Below, one piece after another: positions 51,467-63,700 of a stretch of 64,000 nucleotides of DNA. Origin of the DNA: Nemania diffusa (lineage: Eukaryota > Ascomycota > Sordariomycetes > Xylariales > Xylariaceae); assembly GCA_038501195.1 (NCBI GenBank), contig JBBPUQ010000004.1:3224001-3288000 (forward strand), given 5' to 3'. Each line of letters starts with the position of its first letter. Position 1 is the first letter of the stretch. The notes below the pieces were generated by a model, which worked only from the letters and a program-made list of their open reading frames with translations, was not told the DNA's origin and did no database searches. A program made the position numbers and the translations under genes.

Positions 51467-53236
51467 ATGACGGCTTTAGGCCAGGCCACCGCGGCGTCGA
51501 GTCCAGCCGTGGATCCCCTGGACCTGCTGGATCTTTCAGAGTATGATCGCGTAACATCATATCAGTCGCCGTCACTGTCTCCTGCATCGAACAAGATGCA
51601 GTTCAACCGTCCGGTGAGCGCCATGACGACCACTCCGTCCACGATGCCCCCAAACCAGGTGCTATCTGGCCCGAGCCATCAGTACGATCAGTACAAGCAG
51701 CAGACGCCGTTTGTTCCTGGTGCCTTGGCGCATACACTGGCCATCAACGAGAGCACTGCCCATATTCCTGACTTCAACGTGAATTACATCAACCCAGGCG
51801 AGGAAATGTACGATCATTTCAACATGAATACTCCCCCTCAGGACTCGATGACTTCGCCGACAATGGACATCGACTTCGAGCAACAGGCTGATAATTTTTA
51901 TTTCCCTCAAACCTCTATCGTCAATCCTCACGTTGCCAATGCAAGATCTTCCGTGGCCCCAACCCAGATGAGCGCCGTTGGTAGGATGTATCCGGGCATG
52001 CACCAGCGTATTGCTAAGGCCCAGGCTCAGCATATGCAGCAGCAGCAGCAAGATTTGATTCAGCAGCGTCGCCAGCAACAGACCAAACAATCACGTCCCA
52101 AGGTTCCTCCGGCTTCCGACCCAATAGTTGAACAGAAAATAACCCAGCTACTCAACACTATGAGGACGCAACAGAGTACCACCGAGTCGGAGGGCGACTC
52201 TCCGTTGCTTCAAATTCCTCGCCCTAAAAAGGAAGAGGATGATATGGACGATGATGAGCGTTTGCTTGCCAGTGAAGAAGGAAAGAAACTGAGCAGCAAG
52301 GAACGACGCCAACTTCGAAACAAAGTTTCTGCTCGTGCTTTCCGGTCCAGGCGGAAAGGTGAGAACAATTTCATATTGACAATATTATTTAGGCTAACTA
52401 TTTACACAGAGTATATTGGCCAACTCGAGAGCGAAGTTGCTACTAAAGTTAGCGAGAACAACGAGCTCCGCAATCAAAATCGTCTACTCGCAGACGAGAA
52501 CAAGCGTTTGACCGATCTTACAAGAATGCTGCTGTCATCCCCCTCGTTCTCGTCTTTCTTAGATGTTCTTAGTACAGACCCAAACGCCTACACCACACAA
52601 CCTCCAGTCGAGCAAAGACAAGCTGGGCCGACTCAGGTACCGAAGGACCCTAACCCATATAATTCGAACAATTCGGGACAACACCAACAAATTGGCATGG
52701 TCATGGTCCCGGAATCAAACATGGACTTTTCAATGCTAAATCTCAACCCTGGCGGCTTTGGATACCAGCCCCGAGTTTTTGCTGTTCTTGAAACCCCAGA
52801 GCTTCCAGAGATTAACACTGAAGTTCTAATGGGTAAGTCGTCGAACTTTGTCGGCGATTCGCCTGCTTCGGACAGCGATAAGACGGATGCTCCGTCTATT
52901 GAGGCACCTATTTCCCCAATAATCGAGAAGCCGCAAACCCCCGAGGTCAATGCAGGTCCTGTTTCCGTCGAGAGGGCTGCCGATCTCGATGGAGATATTT
53001 TTGATGAGGATAATTCTGCTCCACCGCCGAGACCCCTTGAGCTTGATACCGATGGGTTCTCTGCTGTCGATATATTTGGTGGAATCGAATCAGAGAAGGC
53101 ATTAGCTCGGTATGAGTTCGTTGACTCGTCTGAAGAAGAGAAATCAGCCTGTATGGCGTTGAGGCGTGTGGAGCGTCTTGCGGCTAGTCTGGCAGCTACC
53201 TTTTCGGCACTAGAGCGACTAGACATGGATGCATAG
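51467..53236 (+). CDS. bZIP transcription factor
   Basis: Two exons, 51467-52358 and 52410-53236, give 572 aa. The basic region KERRQLRNKVSARAFRSRRK (residues about 278-297) has the bZIP N-x7-R pattern (NKVSARAFR). After the intron a leucine zipper follows, with heptad positions L-K-L-L-L in QLESEVATKV, NNELRNQNRL and LADENKRL, then a conserved-looking TDLTRMLLSSPSFSSFLDVL. The N-terminus is rich in Ser/Pro/Thr/Met, with a Gln-rich part (about 185-215) and an acidic EEDDMDDDE before the basic region. It should bind DNA as a dimer in the nucleus. The intron (GTGAGA...CTAAC...CACAG, 51 nt) is a multiple of three and has no stop, so unspliced RNA also stays in frame. The exact target pathway cannot be told. 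The start is the first ATG in frame, after an ATC repeat. Confidence 0.9.
   Translation: MTALGQATAASSPAVDPLDLLDLSEYDRVTSYQSPSLSPASNKMQFNRPVSAMTTTPSTMPPNQVLSGPSHQYDQYKQQTPFVPGALAHTLAINESTAHIPDFNVNYINPGEEMYDHFNMNTPPQDSMTSPTMDIDFEQQADNFYFPQTSIVNPHVANARSSVAPTQMSAVGRMYPGMHQRIAKAQAQHMQQQQQDLIQQRRQQQTKQSRPKVPPASDPIVEQKITQLLNTMRTQQSTTESEGDSPLLQIPRPKKEEDDMDDDERLLASEEGKKLSSKERRQLRNKVSARAFRSRRKGENNFILTILFRLTIYTEYIGQLESEVATKVSENNELRNQNRLLADENKRLTDLTRMLLSSPSFSSFLDVLSTDPNAYTTQPPVEQRQAGPTQVPKDPNPYNSNNSGQHQQIGMVMVPESNMDFSMLNLNPGGFGYQPRVFAVLETPELPEINTEVLMGKSSNFVGDSPASDSDKTDAPSIEAPISPIIEKPQTPEVNAGPVSVERAADLDGDIFDEDNSAPPPRPLELDTDGFSAVDIFGGIESEKALARYEFVDSSEEEKSACMALRRVERLAASLAATFSALERLDMDA
52359..52409 (+). other. 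51-nt stop-free intron inside the bZIP domain
   Basis: GT at 52359, a GCTAAC branch word at about 52392 and AG at 52408-52409. Splicing joins AFRSRRK to EYIGQL. Retention would insert 17 residues, mostly hydrophobic (FILTILFRLTIY), between the basic region and the zipper without a frameshift. Confidence 0.85.
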
Positions 53237-54511
53237 ATCCTCGATCTCTCATACAATACCAGGTCACATTATTCTTACTAGGGTCTAAAATCGCAATTGA
53301 TAGTTCGGCGTTTGGAAAGGGAAGGACACTCCTAATATCAGAATTGTTCGGTATATTACGGTATTCAGGCATAAATTTTGGGATGGTGCGACATGGGATA
53401 CCGTCGGTGTAAAAGACGCTTTCATTGGATGCCCATTGTGGTCTCGTGATAGGGATGACTATATTAGAAACGAACTGTCATTCTGACAAGTATATATTTC
53501 GATATCCGTTTAGCCAGTCGGCAGATAGCACAAACTTAGCGAATTTTTTATGTTATGAAGATCTCATGGAGTCCTTACAAATAAATGTCTATGCGATCGT
53601 GATCTTTAACTCTACTTGTAAACGACCCGTCAAACATAGCCTACCAATCATGTACACCGTAGGGCCGATGGAATTAGATAGTAGGTGGTATTTCGCTGAA
53701 TCGATACTGTAACCCTTACCTTCATTTGCTGCCTATCCTTCAAAATAATACGGAAGCAACTCAGTCAGTGGATTATGCACTCGATGATCTCTTCTATCAG
53801 AAAGCAACGGGGTATTGCTGGAGATGGTGCGGGGAGCACCTAACACTACCCATCGTAAAGTTGCCTTCTCAGCCTACGCTAACTTCTCTCCTTACCTTGA
53901 ATTGCCACTGTCGGTGTTTAAAGGTTATTGATATGACCTACTCAGCTAGATCACCAGCTTTCAGACTAACCATAAAATCTTATTTGTAAGGTTTCGGTCT
54001 AGCTATCTGTATCTAAGCTTGTTTTCTCCTGGCTCGGGGTATATGAAGGACCCAGTGACGAAGCTTGCATTATATACATGTATTTAAGCTTTGACCTTTC
54101 CTATTATGTTCTGACCGAACTGCTTATTGCCGGTGCTGTCAGAAATTCATCCTATGAAAGGACACAGTAGCAGCGGAGAGGCAAGGAGCTACCGAACTTT
54201 AAATGACGGCGATATTAGGGATTTGCTCGTATGCATGTACCTACCTAGGTGCATTTCAACACTTCAAAGCTAATGATAAGCCGGATTAGTGAGATTCTAA
54301 CTTGGTAACCAATCTGTCTGTGTCCTGTTCGGTCTGTCGGTGTTCTGCGCCACGGAAAGCTTTCAGGAAGACTGGCTATTTCAAGCTGCAAGAGGCTCTA
54401 GAGCCCTTACTTTATAGTATTTATGGCTTGAGATCAGACTATTTCTCTTGGGGCTTTGATCTACGCCAGGTCTCCTAGGTTAAGGCTAGTTAGAACATCC
54501 GAGGTAAATAT
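53237..54511. other. Intergenic, bZIP 3' region and DUF3533 promoter
   Basis: Open frames of 95 and 87 codons (53425-53712, 53726-53989) have no recognised motif and poor start contexts, so I do not call them. I see no other feature. Confidence 0.5.
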
Positions 54512-56608
54512 ATGAGACGCAAACCGGGGCGCGAGATGGCCAACATGCACGGCCGAATCAATACACCGCCTGACGTCTCCCATCTTCTGATAGCAGGCCG
54601 AGCAAATGGATCCGTATCAACGGCCGGTAGGTCGCGACCGAGTCGATATCGGAGGCCGAGCTATCAAAGTAGTTATAGTCAACGGAGGCAACGGAGTCAA
54701 AGCGACAGCTCGAACCGAAATATCATCAACCCTCACGACTACGATTCGATCAACGAGTGTAGTCTGCGGGATTATAGCCGAATGTTGGGTGAGGGGCTGT
54801 CCGAGCAGCCTCACCAGAGCGTTGGCTTCTGGCACCCCAAGATGAACAAAGTAAGGCAACATGTGCTTAGGCTGTGGGTTAGAACAAGTAAGTCGCCTTC
54901 GTCTGTGACACGCAACCCGGCAAGAGTTCTAATATCGATGAGCAACATAAGTCGTCATCCTCATGGCGTTTGTGTTCGCCGCGCTGTCGCTGTACTGGGG
55001 GGTGTTCTACAACGTAGAGAACAACCTGCGCGCCCTGGAAGTGCACGTCGTCGACTTCGACAGCCAGGTGCCACCCTACGACAACGTTACAGCGATCGTG
55101 GGACCCGCGTTCACGGACCTGGTGCGGCAGATCCATTCGGCGTCGCTACACCAGTCGCTGGGGTACCGCATCATCCCGCCAGGGGAATACAGGTACGACC
55201 CGACCGCCGTGCGACGGGGTGTCTACAACTGGGATGCCTGGGCGGCGATCGTCATCAACCCGAACGCGACCTCGATGCTGCTGAGCGCCGTCAGGGTCGG
55301 GAATGCCTCGTACGACCCCACGGGGGCGGTTCAGTATATCATCCAAACCGCACGCCAGGAGACCACCACATACAACTATATTCTGCCGCAGCTGCAGATT
55401 GTCACGTCGCAGTTCGTATCGCAGTTTGGGGCCAGCTGGTCTCGGATGCTTCTCACAAACAATTCGTTTTCACCATTGGCCATGGCCCAGGCCCCGGCGG
55501 CGGTCAACCCTGCCGTTATGCCGCGTAAGTGATCCCGGGCGTCGTTTTCATCGAGTGCACCAGTTGCTTTTGGAGCTCCAATGGTATCCGTGAAGGGCTT
55601 TTCACACTTTCGTGATATTTATAGACGATCCTTAATATAGTGAAAAGGGGGAGATGGCTAACAGTCGAGCGTTGCAGTGACAATTGACCTCCGGCCGTTC
55701 GGGCCCCTGACTGCTACCCCAACGGTGACGATCGGGTTGATATACCTGATCATCGTCGCATTTTTCTCCTTCTCGTTCTTCTTACCTATACATAATGTAC
55801 GTCTCCTACGTCTAGCGACTGAAACTAACCCTCTGTCATGTATTTACTTACCCCTTTCCGTTCGCTTGAATACATGAGCACAACCTCGCCGCATGTGAAT
55901 GTATATAAATTGTATCCGCTAACCAACCCCTGAACAATATAGAAATATGTGCAGCCCCAAGGACACCCACCTCTGCACTTTTGGCAACTCATCATCTGGC
56001 GCTGGCTGGCCACAGTGGTGCTGTACTTCTTCATATCCCTAACCTACTCGCTCGTATCCGTCGCCTTCGGCGTGCCCTTCTGGCGGCCCCCCGGCCCCGC
56101 CACGGAGCCGGCCATCAGTGCGACGGCGTACGGGCGGGGCTCGTTCCTGGCGTACTGGGCGGTCAACTTCCTCGGGATGACGGCGCTCGGGGTGGCGTGC
56201 GAGAATGCGGCGATGGTGCTGGGCACGCCGTGGATGGCGCTGTGGCTCGTGTTCTGGGTCATCACCAACGTGTCGACGGCATTCTACAGCGTCGAGCTGG
56301 CGCCGCGGTTCTACGCGTGGGGGCGGGCGTGGCCGCTGCACCACGTCGTGCGCGCGACGCGCCATATCCTCTTCGACCTGCGCTCCGAGATAGGCACGAA
56401 TGTTGGCGTGCTGCTCGCCTGGATCGTTGTCGGCTCCGCGCTCTTCCCGCTGTGCTGCTACTTCATGCGCTGGCGGACCGAGCGCGAGCAGAGGGCCGCG
56501 CTGAGGGAGAGGGGGCGCTATGTTGTGTCTGCTGCGGAGGGCGAGCGCGAGTTTTGGAAGATGGAGAAGCCGCCGAAGAGGAGGAGGGGGTTTATGAGAG
56601 GGATCTGA
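54512..56608 (+). CDS. DUF3533 / SNG1-family membrane protein
   Basis: Four exons, 54512-54887, 54952-55524, 55678-55796 and 55943-56608, give 577 aa. All introns are GT-AG and keep the frame, and introns 2 and 3 have CTAAC words. The N-terminal 110 residues are polar and cytosolic-looking. The first membrane segment spans the first splice site (IVILMAFVFAALSLYWGVFY). An outer domain with NNLRALEVHVVDFD and YDNVTAIVGPAF follows, the hallmark of the DUF3533 family that includes yeast SNG1 (nitrosoguanidine resistance). Five further membrane segments lie in exons 3-4, for example TIGLIYLIIVAFFSFSFFL, WLATVVLYFFISLTYSLV and VGVLLAWIVVGSALF, and the C-terminus is basic. The family resembles the membrane part of ABC-2 exporters and is linked to drug resistance and lipid asymmetry in yeast. 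The role here is inferred. ATGs at 54536 and 54545 are alternative starts. Confidence 0.88.
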
Positions 56609-59105
56609 AGATATATATACATATGTACATGTATATATGTATTATTTATATATATCATCTATATATATGTGTGTGCGTGTCAGTTTCATGTCAATTATTC
56701 ATATTTTACTTACTATATTGTGAGGTATGCTCTGGCAATTGACTTTCCCACCCTCTCTTATTTGAAAGGATTGTATAGCTGAGACATTAACTGAGAAAAA
56801 TTGTCATAGCGATATTTGTCGCCTATCTTCTGCTTCCTGTCTGAAAGGGTAAAAGCTGCCGATACACTGTCAAGCATGTTTGGAAGGTTTCTGTTCTGTA
56901 AGTTTCTTCTCGGTCTTTCAAACCTTTTGCTTCGGCCTGCTGACCTTTTGTCCTAGGTACTTCTAAATTTGCCTCGACATTTCCTAAAGCGGAATAAAGC
57001 TGTGCCTCATGATACCTGATCCATCCCTAGAACGATAAGGAAAAAAGCCCGGCGATGATGTGACAGGGGCGGCTGTAAGCGGCGCCTTGTAGCTTATCTC
57101 CTCAGTTGGTATGTATGCGTAGTAAACCTACGAGAACAGGAAGTGTCGGCGTGCTTGTTGCAGCACTACTTGAGAGAAGAGGATTGGTTCATCAGATGTC
57201 CAATGCTCAGTGTAGACGTCACTGTTGCGTATGCTCTTTGGGTTAACTTCTACACAATGCAAGCTGCTGCCTTGGTTCTACCTATCACCGTTCGCAGTCC
57301 AAGTCCACGCCGAGTTTTCCGAATTTCCCTTTCATCACTCACACCTTTCTAGTGATAGGTGTGTTATAGGTACACCTGCTCGCCTGCATCTACGCAGTAG
57401 GTAGGTATCTCGGGACATCTCGTCTGGGCAATTTAAATATCGGTGGTGGCCGGTAAGTTTGCAAGGTGACTTTACATGGTTAGGCACGAGCCCACCTGAT
57501 GCCCTGCCCATGTTCTTCTAGACGACAGCTAGCCTAATAAGAATTATTTATTAGACTACTTCTTAACTCGGACGATGTGCTACCTACCCGATCTCGGATC
57601 CGAATCAGACGAAACCTGATGTTACGGTGTTACCGATTGCGCCTCTGGGTACCTCTGAGTATGGAGTATGCAAGCAGACCCTAGGCACTTTTGTTTCGGA
57701 TGTCACAATCTTTAGGGGGTCCCATGTAAGGGATGATTTATAAAGGAGTGCCTGAACATGCCGCCGGGTGGACAACAACACAACAACGCAACAACAACAT
57801 GAATAATACGAACGATGTACTTGTCTACCCAGGTAAATACTCAAGGCTTGAGGTGTATCAAGAACAAAAAAAAAAAGAAAAGAAAAAAAAGACACAACAC
57901 AAACTACCAGTCGTGGTTTATCGTCATTTGCTTGAATCATGCATTGTTACAACGGCATATGCCTAACGGTACATAAGTATGTGCACTAGATTGCGGGAAT
58001 GCAATGGCCCCTTGTTTTCGGTGTAAGATACCTAGCAGGGGTTTTCCTCCCTACCTCTCTACACACACATGTACCTACCTAGGGAGGCGGCTTGCATGCT
58101 CACCGGGCCCCTAAGAAGCAGCTGGGCGTAGCGTGGATGCATCAGGGCTGGCAAGGGCCAATAGGGGATCTGGCGGGTCGAGCAAAGCAGCTAACATGCT
58201 CTTCTGGCGTACCTCTGTGTACCGTCGGTCAGGTCACCAGCCACAAGCGTAGCGCACTTTACTTATGTAACGATGTAACAGTGGCCTCTGGAGCGTGTTG
58301 AGATCTGCACCGGCAGGTACATAGTAGAATTACCTGTTCCGGTAGGTAGGTCGGTAGGAAGGTAGGTAGGTTGGTAGATGTAGTTATGTAGGTAGGTACG
58401 CATAGGTAGGTTAGGTAGGTAACAGAGCAAGTACAGAAACAGAAAATACCTAGACTACATGGTGCCTACCTGCCTGCCTGCCTGCCTGCCTACTGCGTGC
58501 ATCGACGTGTCCAGGGCAATTAACGGCCGTCTTTCCCTTAGCGCGGGGCCTAGAAGTGGACGCCACATTTTTTTCCCTCTCGTAACGGACGCGGAACTCG
58601 AGAACTCGATTAAAAAATTAATTACTAGCATACTCAGATCTGCCGTCGGTAGACCAACCCGCCTTGCACCACACCACTCAACGCCGGGCTTTGGCCAATT
58701 GGAATAGGAAGCATCCAGTCCTCGATTGCAAGACGAGAAAGTAAGAGAGCAAGAGAGAAAGCTGTTGCCACCGATGCGGATGTAGCCAGCAAGCACCGGA
58801 ACCGTAGTAGACAACGACGCAGGACGCAGGAAGCAGGACATAGGACGAAGCAGCAATCAATACGCAGCGAGCGACACACAGCAGTAGCAGTAGCAGAGCA
58901 GCAGCAGAAGCAGAAGAAGCAAGCGCCGCCGCCGCCGACAACTACCAACGACAACAGCAACAACAATAGCCAGGTCTATCAAGGTGTATAGAAGAAAGGA
59001 AAGGAAAGGTGTGACCTCGCCCGCCCTTCCCCTGCCGTCCCTTGCCGCCGCCGTGCTCCTTGACCCGACCTCACGGCCTTGTGTGTGATCGATCGCACAA
59101 TTGCC
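56609..59105. other. Intergenic between the DUF3533 gene and the CXC-like gene
   Basis: Contains TA/GT-rich simple sequence just after the stop (56610-56680), an A-rich tract (57865-57895) and GTAGGTAG/CCTGCCTG microsatellites (58335-58495). The final 400 bp are rich in CAGCAG, AGAAG and GCCGCC words and probably form the 5' leader of the gene at 59106. Minus-strand frames over 58.4-59.6 kb are shadows of this repetitive sequence. Confidence 0.5.
58335..58495. repeat. GGTA/GTAGGTAG and (CCTG)n microsatellites
   Basis: Imperfect GGTAGGTAG runs from 58338 to about 58425, then CCTGCCTGCCTGCCTGCCTG at about 58466-58489. They resemble the ACCTACC repeats at the left end of the window. Confidence 0.75.
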
Positions 59106-60788
59106 ATGTCGTATCTGCCAGCCAAGCGACAGCGATCGAACACGTCGAGAGAGTCCAGCAACACAATACCGCAGACCACTGCTCCCGCCCTGAGACAGCA
59201 CCCGAGCCACCTCACCGGCGGCCTTGCCCTCTATCCCACAGCAGCAGCATCAGCCGGCTATAGCAATGGACCGTACGCTGCCGCTGCGACACAGCCCTCG
59301 GCAGCCTCTGCCCACCACCACCAGGCCGTTACCTACGCTTCGTACTCGGCCGGCCCGGTGACAACGCAGCACAGCGGCTACGGAAGCGGCGGATACCAAA
59401 ACAGCGCCTCGGCCGCCGGATACGGCACTACGCCCTACAGTCCCCAGCACCAAGCGAACCCCTATACCGCCCAGTATACTCACGCTCAGGCTAGTCCCCA
59501 GCTGTCGCCCCATGGTGGTCACTATGCTGCCGCTGCTGGCCTTAATGGCGTCCAGAGTGGCGCTTACGCGCAGACTCACACCCATAATCCTCAAACTGCC
59601 GCAAGAATGACTTATTCACCCGTGTCTACGACTCATCAGACTGCGGCATCTTATAATCAACCACCGCCACAGAGAAATAATGCCACGGTTGCCACGATGC
59701 AGAGTCAGCCACACCATGGCAACCTCTCGTCCTATGGAGATTCCTACGCATCCCACACACCCACCCACAGCGGCCAATACCAGACCGCATCGCCATCCTA
59801 CCAGGACCCCGGCGTCACTGCACACTATAGCCCGGCGCCCTTACCGACGCCTCAGTCCCATGACGTCTCCCGTCACATGTCGGAAGACTTGACGGAGAAC
59901 GATGACGAGGACGCCCAGGGAGAACCGGCAGATGAGTCGGCTGAGGTATGAATCTTAATTCCATAAACTCCCCGGTTGCCTTTCTTAGCCCATGGAACGG
60001 GCAGTCTAACCTTATTTTCGTATTTTTAGATCTACACAAACCCAGAGCCACCCAGACCTCCTGTATCCTCGATACCAACCCCCTCGACCGATCAATCAAA
60101 GCCGGGGGAGATAAGTTGCTCCTGCAAGAAAGGTCGAGGGAAGAAGAAGGCTTGTATCTCTTGCGGATGCAGCAAATATGGCATGGGTTGTAATGCGGCA
60201 TGTGCTTGCGGGGGTGCCTGCGGCAACCCCTTCGCGGATCTCTCCGCCTTCTTCGGGCCGAGTGACACCTTCCCAAAACCATGCGGTGCCAACGCATGCT
60301 TCGCGACTTGGCTGAGGAATCAGCCCAACGTCGAGGAGCTCGATGTGGACTTGATGGTCGACATGTTGTTATCCGACGACGAGTCGTGGGCACAGACTCG
60401 TGAATACACGGAGCCTTTTCGCCAGTGGGAGGACCAGTGGAAAAAGGCATGTTCTGGCAGGGGCAAGAAGGGCAAGGATGAGCGAGAGCGGCTCGAGTTC
60501 GAGCTCCTTCGCGGCGCATTGGGGAACTCGGAACCCGAGGACTTTTATGGCTTCCGGTACAGCTTCTGCCAGAGCCAGTGGGTACCGGCGGGCCTCTGTG
60601 ATCATTGCCCCGAGTGTCATATGTGCCGCCCCAGTGTCGAGTGGCACTGCCATAAGCATGATCGTTGTACCGAGAATCGCGTATGCCCGGGCTGCGCATC
60701 GACCACACTACCGTATCACCACCAGCAGCAACAGCAGCAGCAGCAGCAGCAGCAACGGCAGGTCATGTACTCGGGGCAGGACAGCTAA
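59106..60788 (+). CDS. CXC-like Cys-rich protein with a low-complexity N-terminus
   Basis: Two exons, 59106-59945 and 60030-60788, give 532 aa. The intron starts GTATGA, carries CTAAC and ends TTTTAG, phase 0, joining ADESAE to IYTNPEPP. Residues 1-280 are rich in Ser, Ala, His, Tyr, Gln and Thr and look disordered, ending in an acidic ENDDEDAQGE. Residues about 310-346 hold a dense Cys array (CSCKKGRGKKKACISCGC, then GMGCNAACACGGACGN), close in spacing to CXC domains of the tesmin/TSO1 or E(z)/MSL2 type, which bind zinc and DNA. A second Cys/His cluster (residues 460-502: CDHCPECHMC, WHCHKH, CPGC) probably binds zinc as well. The C-terminus has a CAG-encoded Gln run. No SET domain is present. 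A nuclear, chromatin or DNA-binding role is likely but inferred, and I do not know a gene name. Confidence 0.8.
60715..60762 (+). repeat. CAG repeat encoding polyglutamine
   Basis: A run of CAG/CAA codons near the 3' end of the CXC-like gene encodes about 11 Gln after PYHH. Such tracts commonly vary in length between strains. Confidence 0.9.
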
Positions 60789-63700
60789 GGGGCCTTCCAC
60801 ACGAAAAGGCATGAGATATGATTTGCTCGCCGGATTTACGATAATGTCATCTCAACGGCGTACGCGTAGGAATATGGTAAATGGCTAGCGGGCATTTGTA
60901 GTGAGCATTACGGCTGTAGGTATATATGAGCCTGGTGCCTAAATAGATCGGACGGATAGAGGCACTAGACAAATGAAGGATAAACTGAGACCAGGTTGGC
61001 TCGGCACGAACCCACACCACGACTGCTAACTACCTTTCCGTCCTGGCGTTGGCTAGGGCAGGTTTGCATTGTATTGTTAGGTTAGAACTGTTAGATAGAG
61101 CTTGGTCTCCTGAAGTGTGCTCCTGCGGGGCTACACTCTATAATTCAAGTTAACTTGCGTAGGTATTATGGCTTATAATCGTTGAGGTTATCATGTTGTG
61201 ATACTCGAAACTCGACGTGATGCTTCTAAGATGGCGGTGTCACGTAGATATCGATGTGACTATCTAAGTACGCACGGCACCTAACTTCTTAAGCGGCAAG
61301 ATAAAGGCTTAAATTCAACACTAGAAATTAGCATCGTTGTACACACTAATTGCGATTACTTGAGGATATATCTGCTTAGTGCTATCTCTTTCTATCTGTG
61401 AGACTCTAACCCTAAATGTATTACTAGCTAGTTTAGGCGCCCTTCAGTCCTATCCTCTATTGCACTTAATCTACTAAAGTTTATATCGTTAGAACTAACG
61501 GTAGGTACTATCACAGGAAATTTACACCTGAGACTAGGCCAGCTTTTGCCTCTCGTGTAGTATCAAGCTGAAACTCTCTTTGTAACGCTATCACAGAAGT
61601 GGTGTACTACCTCATACATATAGGATAGGGAGAAGTGAATCGACTTTAATGTTCAACGTCGGACAGTTGCTAGCCAAGTAGATCCGTTTCTCTGAAAACT
61701 ATTACTGCGTTTAGTTTCATAGGAGAATAGTGTTATACCTCGCCCCTGATTTGCTAGCGCACATGGGTAACTCTCATGCATGCATCGTGTCGATCAATCC
61801 TTGTTCCTGATTAGGGATATCATAGGAAAATTTTCGAGAAAGCTTCTACATATCTAACCTATCAGTAGGCTATCGGGAATCTGGATCGGTTCGATTACCT
61901 ACACACTAAGAATCAACTATTCTGACTCGTGACGCTCTAAGTGACGTCAGTCTAATTGGTCAGTTCCTAGCATATTATGGGTTTGAAGCATTCTGTACTC
62001 TGTACGCTGTAAGCTTTATAAGAGCTAGGTACACTAACCTATCTAGGCTGTGGCGGTGCATCTACCTCCCCTTCTGTATACTTAGATAATATTAAAAAAC
62101 CCTCAGCTCAATAAACATATGCACCAATGTCGAAGCTGAAGCCGAAGCCTACCGTCTAATTTTCCTTTACCAGCACACCATAGTCCTAATAAGACTGCCC
62201 TCGCATATCAATCAACTGGGTCCTCGTCCAATGTGAATACCAAACGCGAACAACGCCGAGCCAGGGGCTCGCTGTCTATTGACGAGACTCTGGCTGCGCA
62301 TCCAGAGACACCCGATTTCTAATGATTAGCAAACCAAGGGGCGGATTCAAAACTACGCACCACCCACTCGTCCTACCTACCGCTCGTGTTCCATGGCGGG
62401 AATACACCAACAGTGATTGTTTGGTCCAGTGACGCGAACTCTCTTCTCCTCGCAACCTCAACACGAGAAGCGTCGGAACAGGTAGCATGCCGGTCAGATC
62501 ACGCGCATTCGCCATGGCACGATCAAGTGAGGAGTAAAATGCGGCTCCACGTTCACACCTACCTACTCAGGACCTCGACAATGCGCCCTCCATGTATGCA
62601 ACCCTGCCCCCGTCGTCAAGTTCTCCTCCTCCTCCGCCGCCGGGTTTCCCGCGCCTTCCGCGTCCTGTCATGCCATGTTCATTCTAATCCTCATCTAATG
62701 TATGAAATCTATTACTAATAGGGTCCCTATACTCCGTTTACTTTTATATTTTCTATGTGGAGCTCTTACCCCTAGGGCGTTTACCAAAACATTAACACAT
62801 GGTGGTTTTTTTTCCGTTGGACATCCACCAACTAACCCTTCTCCCTCCTTTCTCAACACCCAATAGGGTCAAGTATCAAGTTGGTAGAGCTAACCAGTGC
62901 CATTCCATGACACAATTAACTCTGACATTCTCATAACTCACTAGGCGATTACTATTAGACTTGATCAGAATTGCCAATGAATACCGCTGCCCTAGATCAC
63001 AGTTGTTGTGTGTTGTCTAATCGCGAACAATCTCGCTAGTAGGCATTCGATTTATCTCGAAACAGGTCTCTGTTACTACAGTTGCCCATATAATTACTCT
63101 AGGCGGATCAGGTATACTTGCGCGTAGAGGACGACCTAACTCTGTATCGGTGAAAACATTTTGGTGAAAATGCACTACTGGTCAAGGCTAGTCTTAGCCT
63201 ATATGAACTCTAAAATCTCTTCAAAACTTGTCGCTATAAGAACCAAAGTGCAACAACAACTAAAATTAGCTTTCTAGATGTCGAATCTCGCCTTGACAAT
63301 TATTAAAGTCGCTTTGTTGACATAGTCTTCTCCGCAACCTTAGCTCCAGCTTGAAGTTATACAAGGATCAACGCTCTACTTCTAGGCATTTGTAAATACA
63401 GCATTGGCTTGTCTAGTCAGACCTTCTCCATGCTAATCCTACTCTGACCACTCGGTCGAACCACTACTCCAAGGTTTAGCGTTTACCTAGATGAGAGCAC
63501 ATTGCCTTCACTCTCTTGAAAAGTATACTGTCGTGCCCGGGATACAATTATCATCTCGTTAACTTTGTTTGTTAAACCTCGAAGTCTAGTAAGGTTCACA
63601 GTATACTACATACTGCCTTATTCCTCCGCATATTAAGCTTAATCTAGGAAATGTAGAGCTTAACTACACTGGACTGGGTTCTGATTCGTGGAGAATCTCT

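Noticed and set aside
52633..53256. 207-codon minus-strand frame
   Set aside because: Antisense shadow of the bZIP second exon. It is Ser-rich without a motif.
55981..56742. 253-codon plus-strand frame
   Set aside because: Overlaps the fourth exon of the DUF3533 gene in another frame. It is rich in Arg, Ala and Gly, as expected from high G+C.
59815..60708. 297-codon minus-strand frame
   Set aside because: It lies antisense to the CXC-like gene, crosses its intron and has the Arg/Pro/Ser-rich text typical of a shadow frame.
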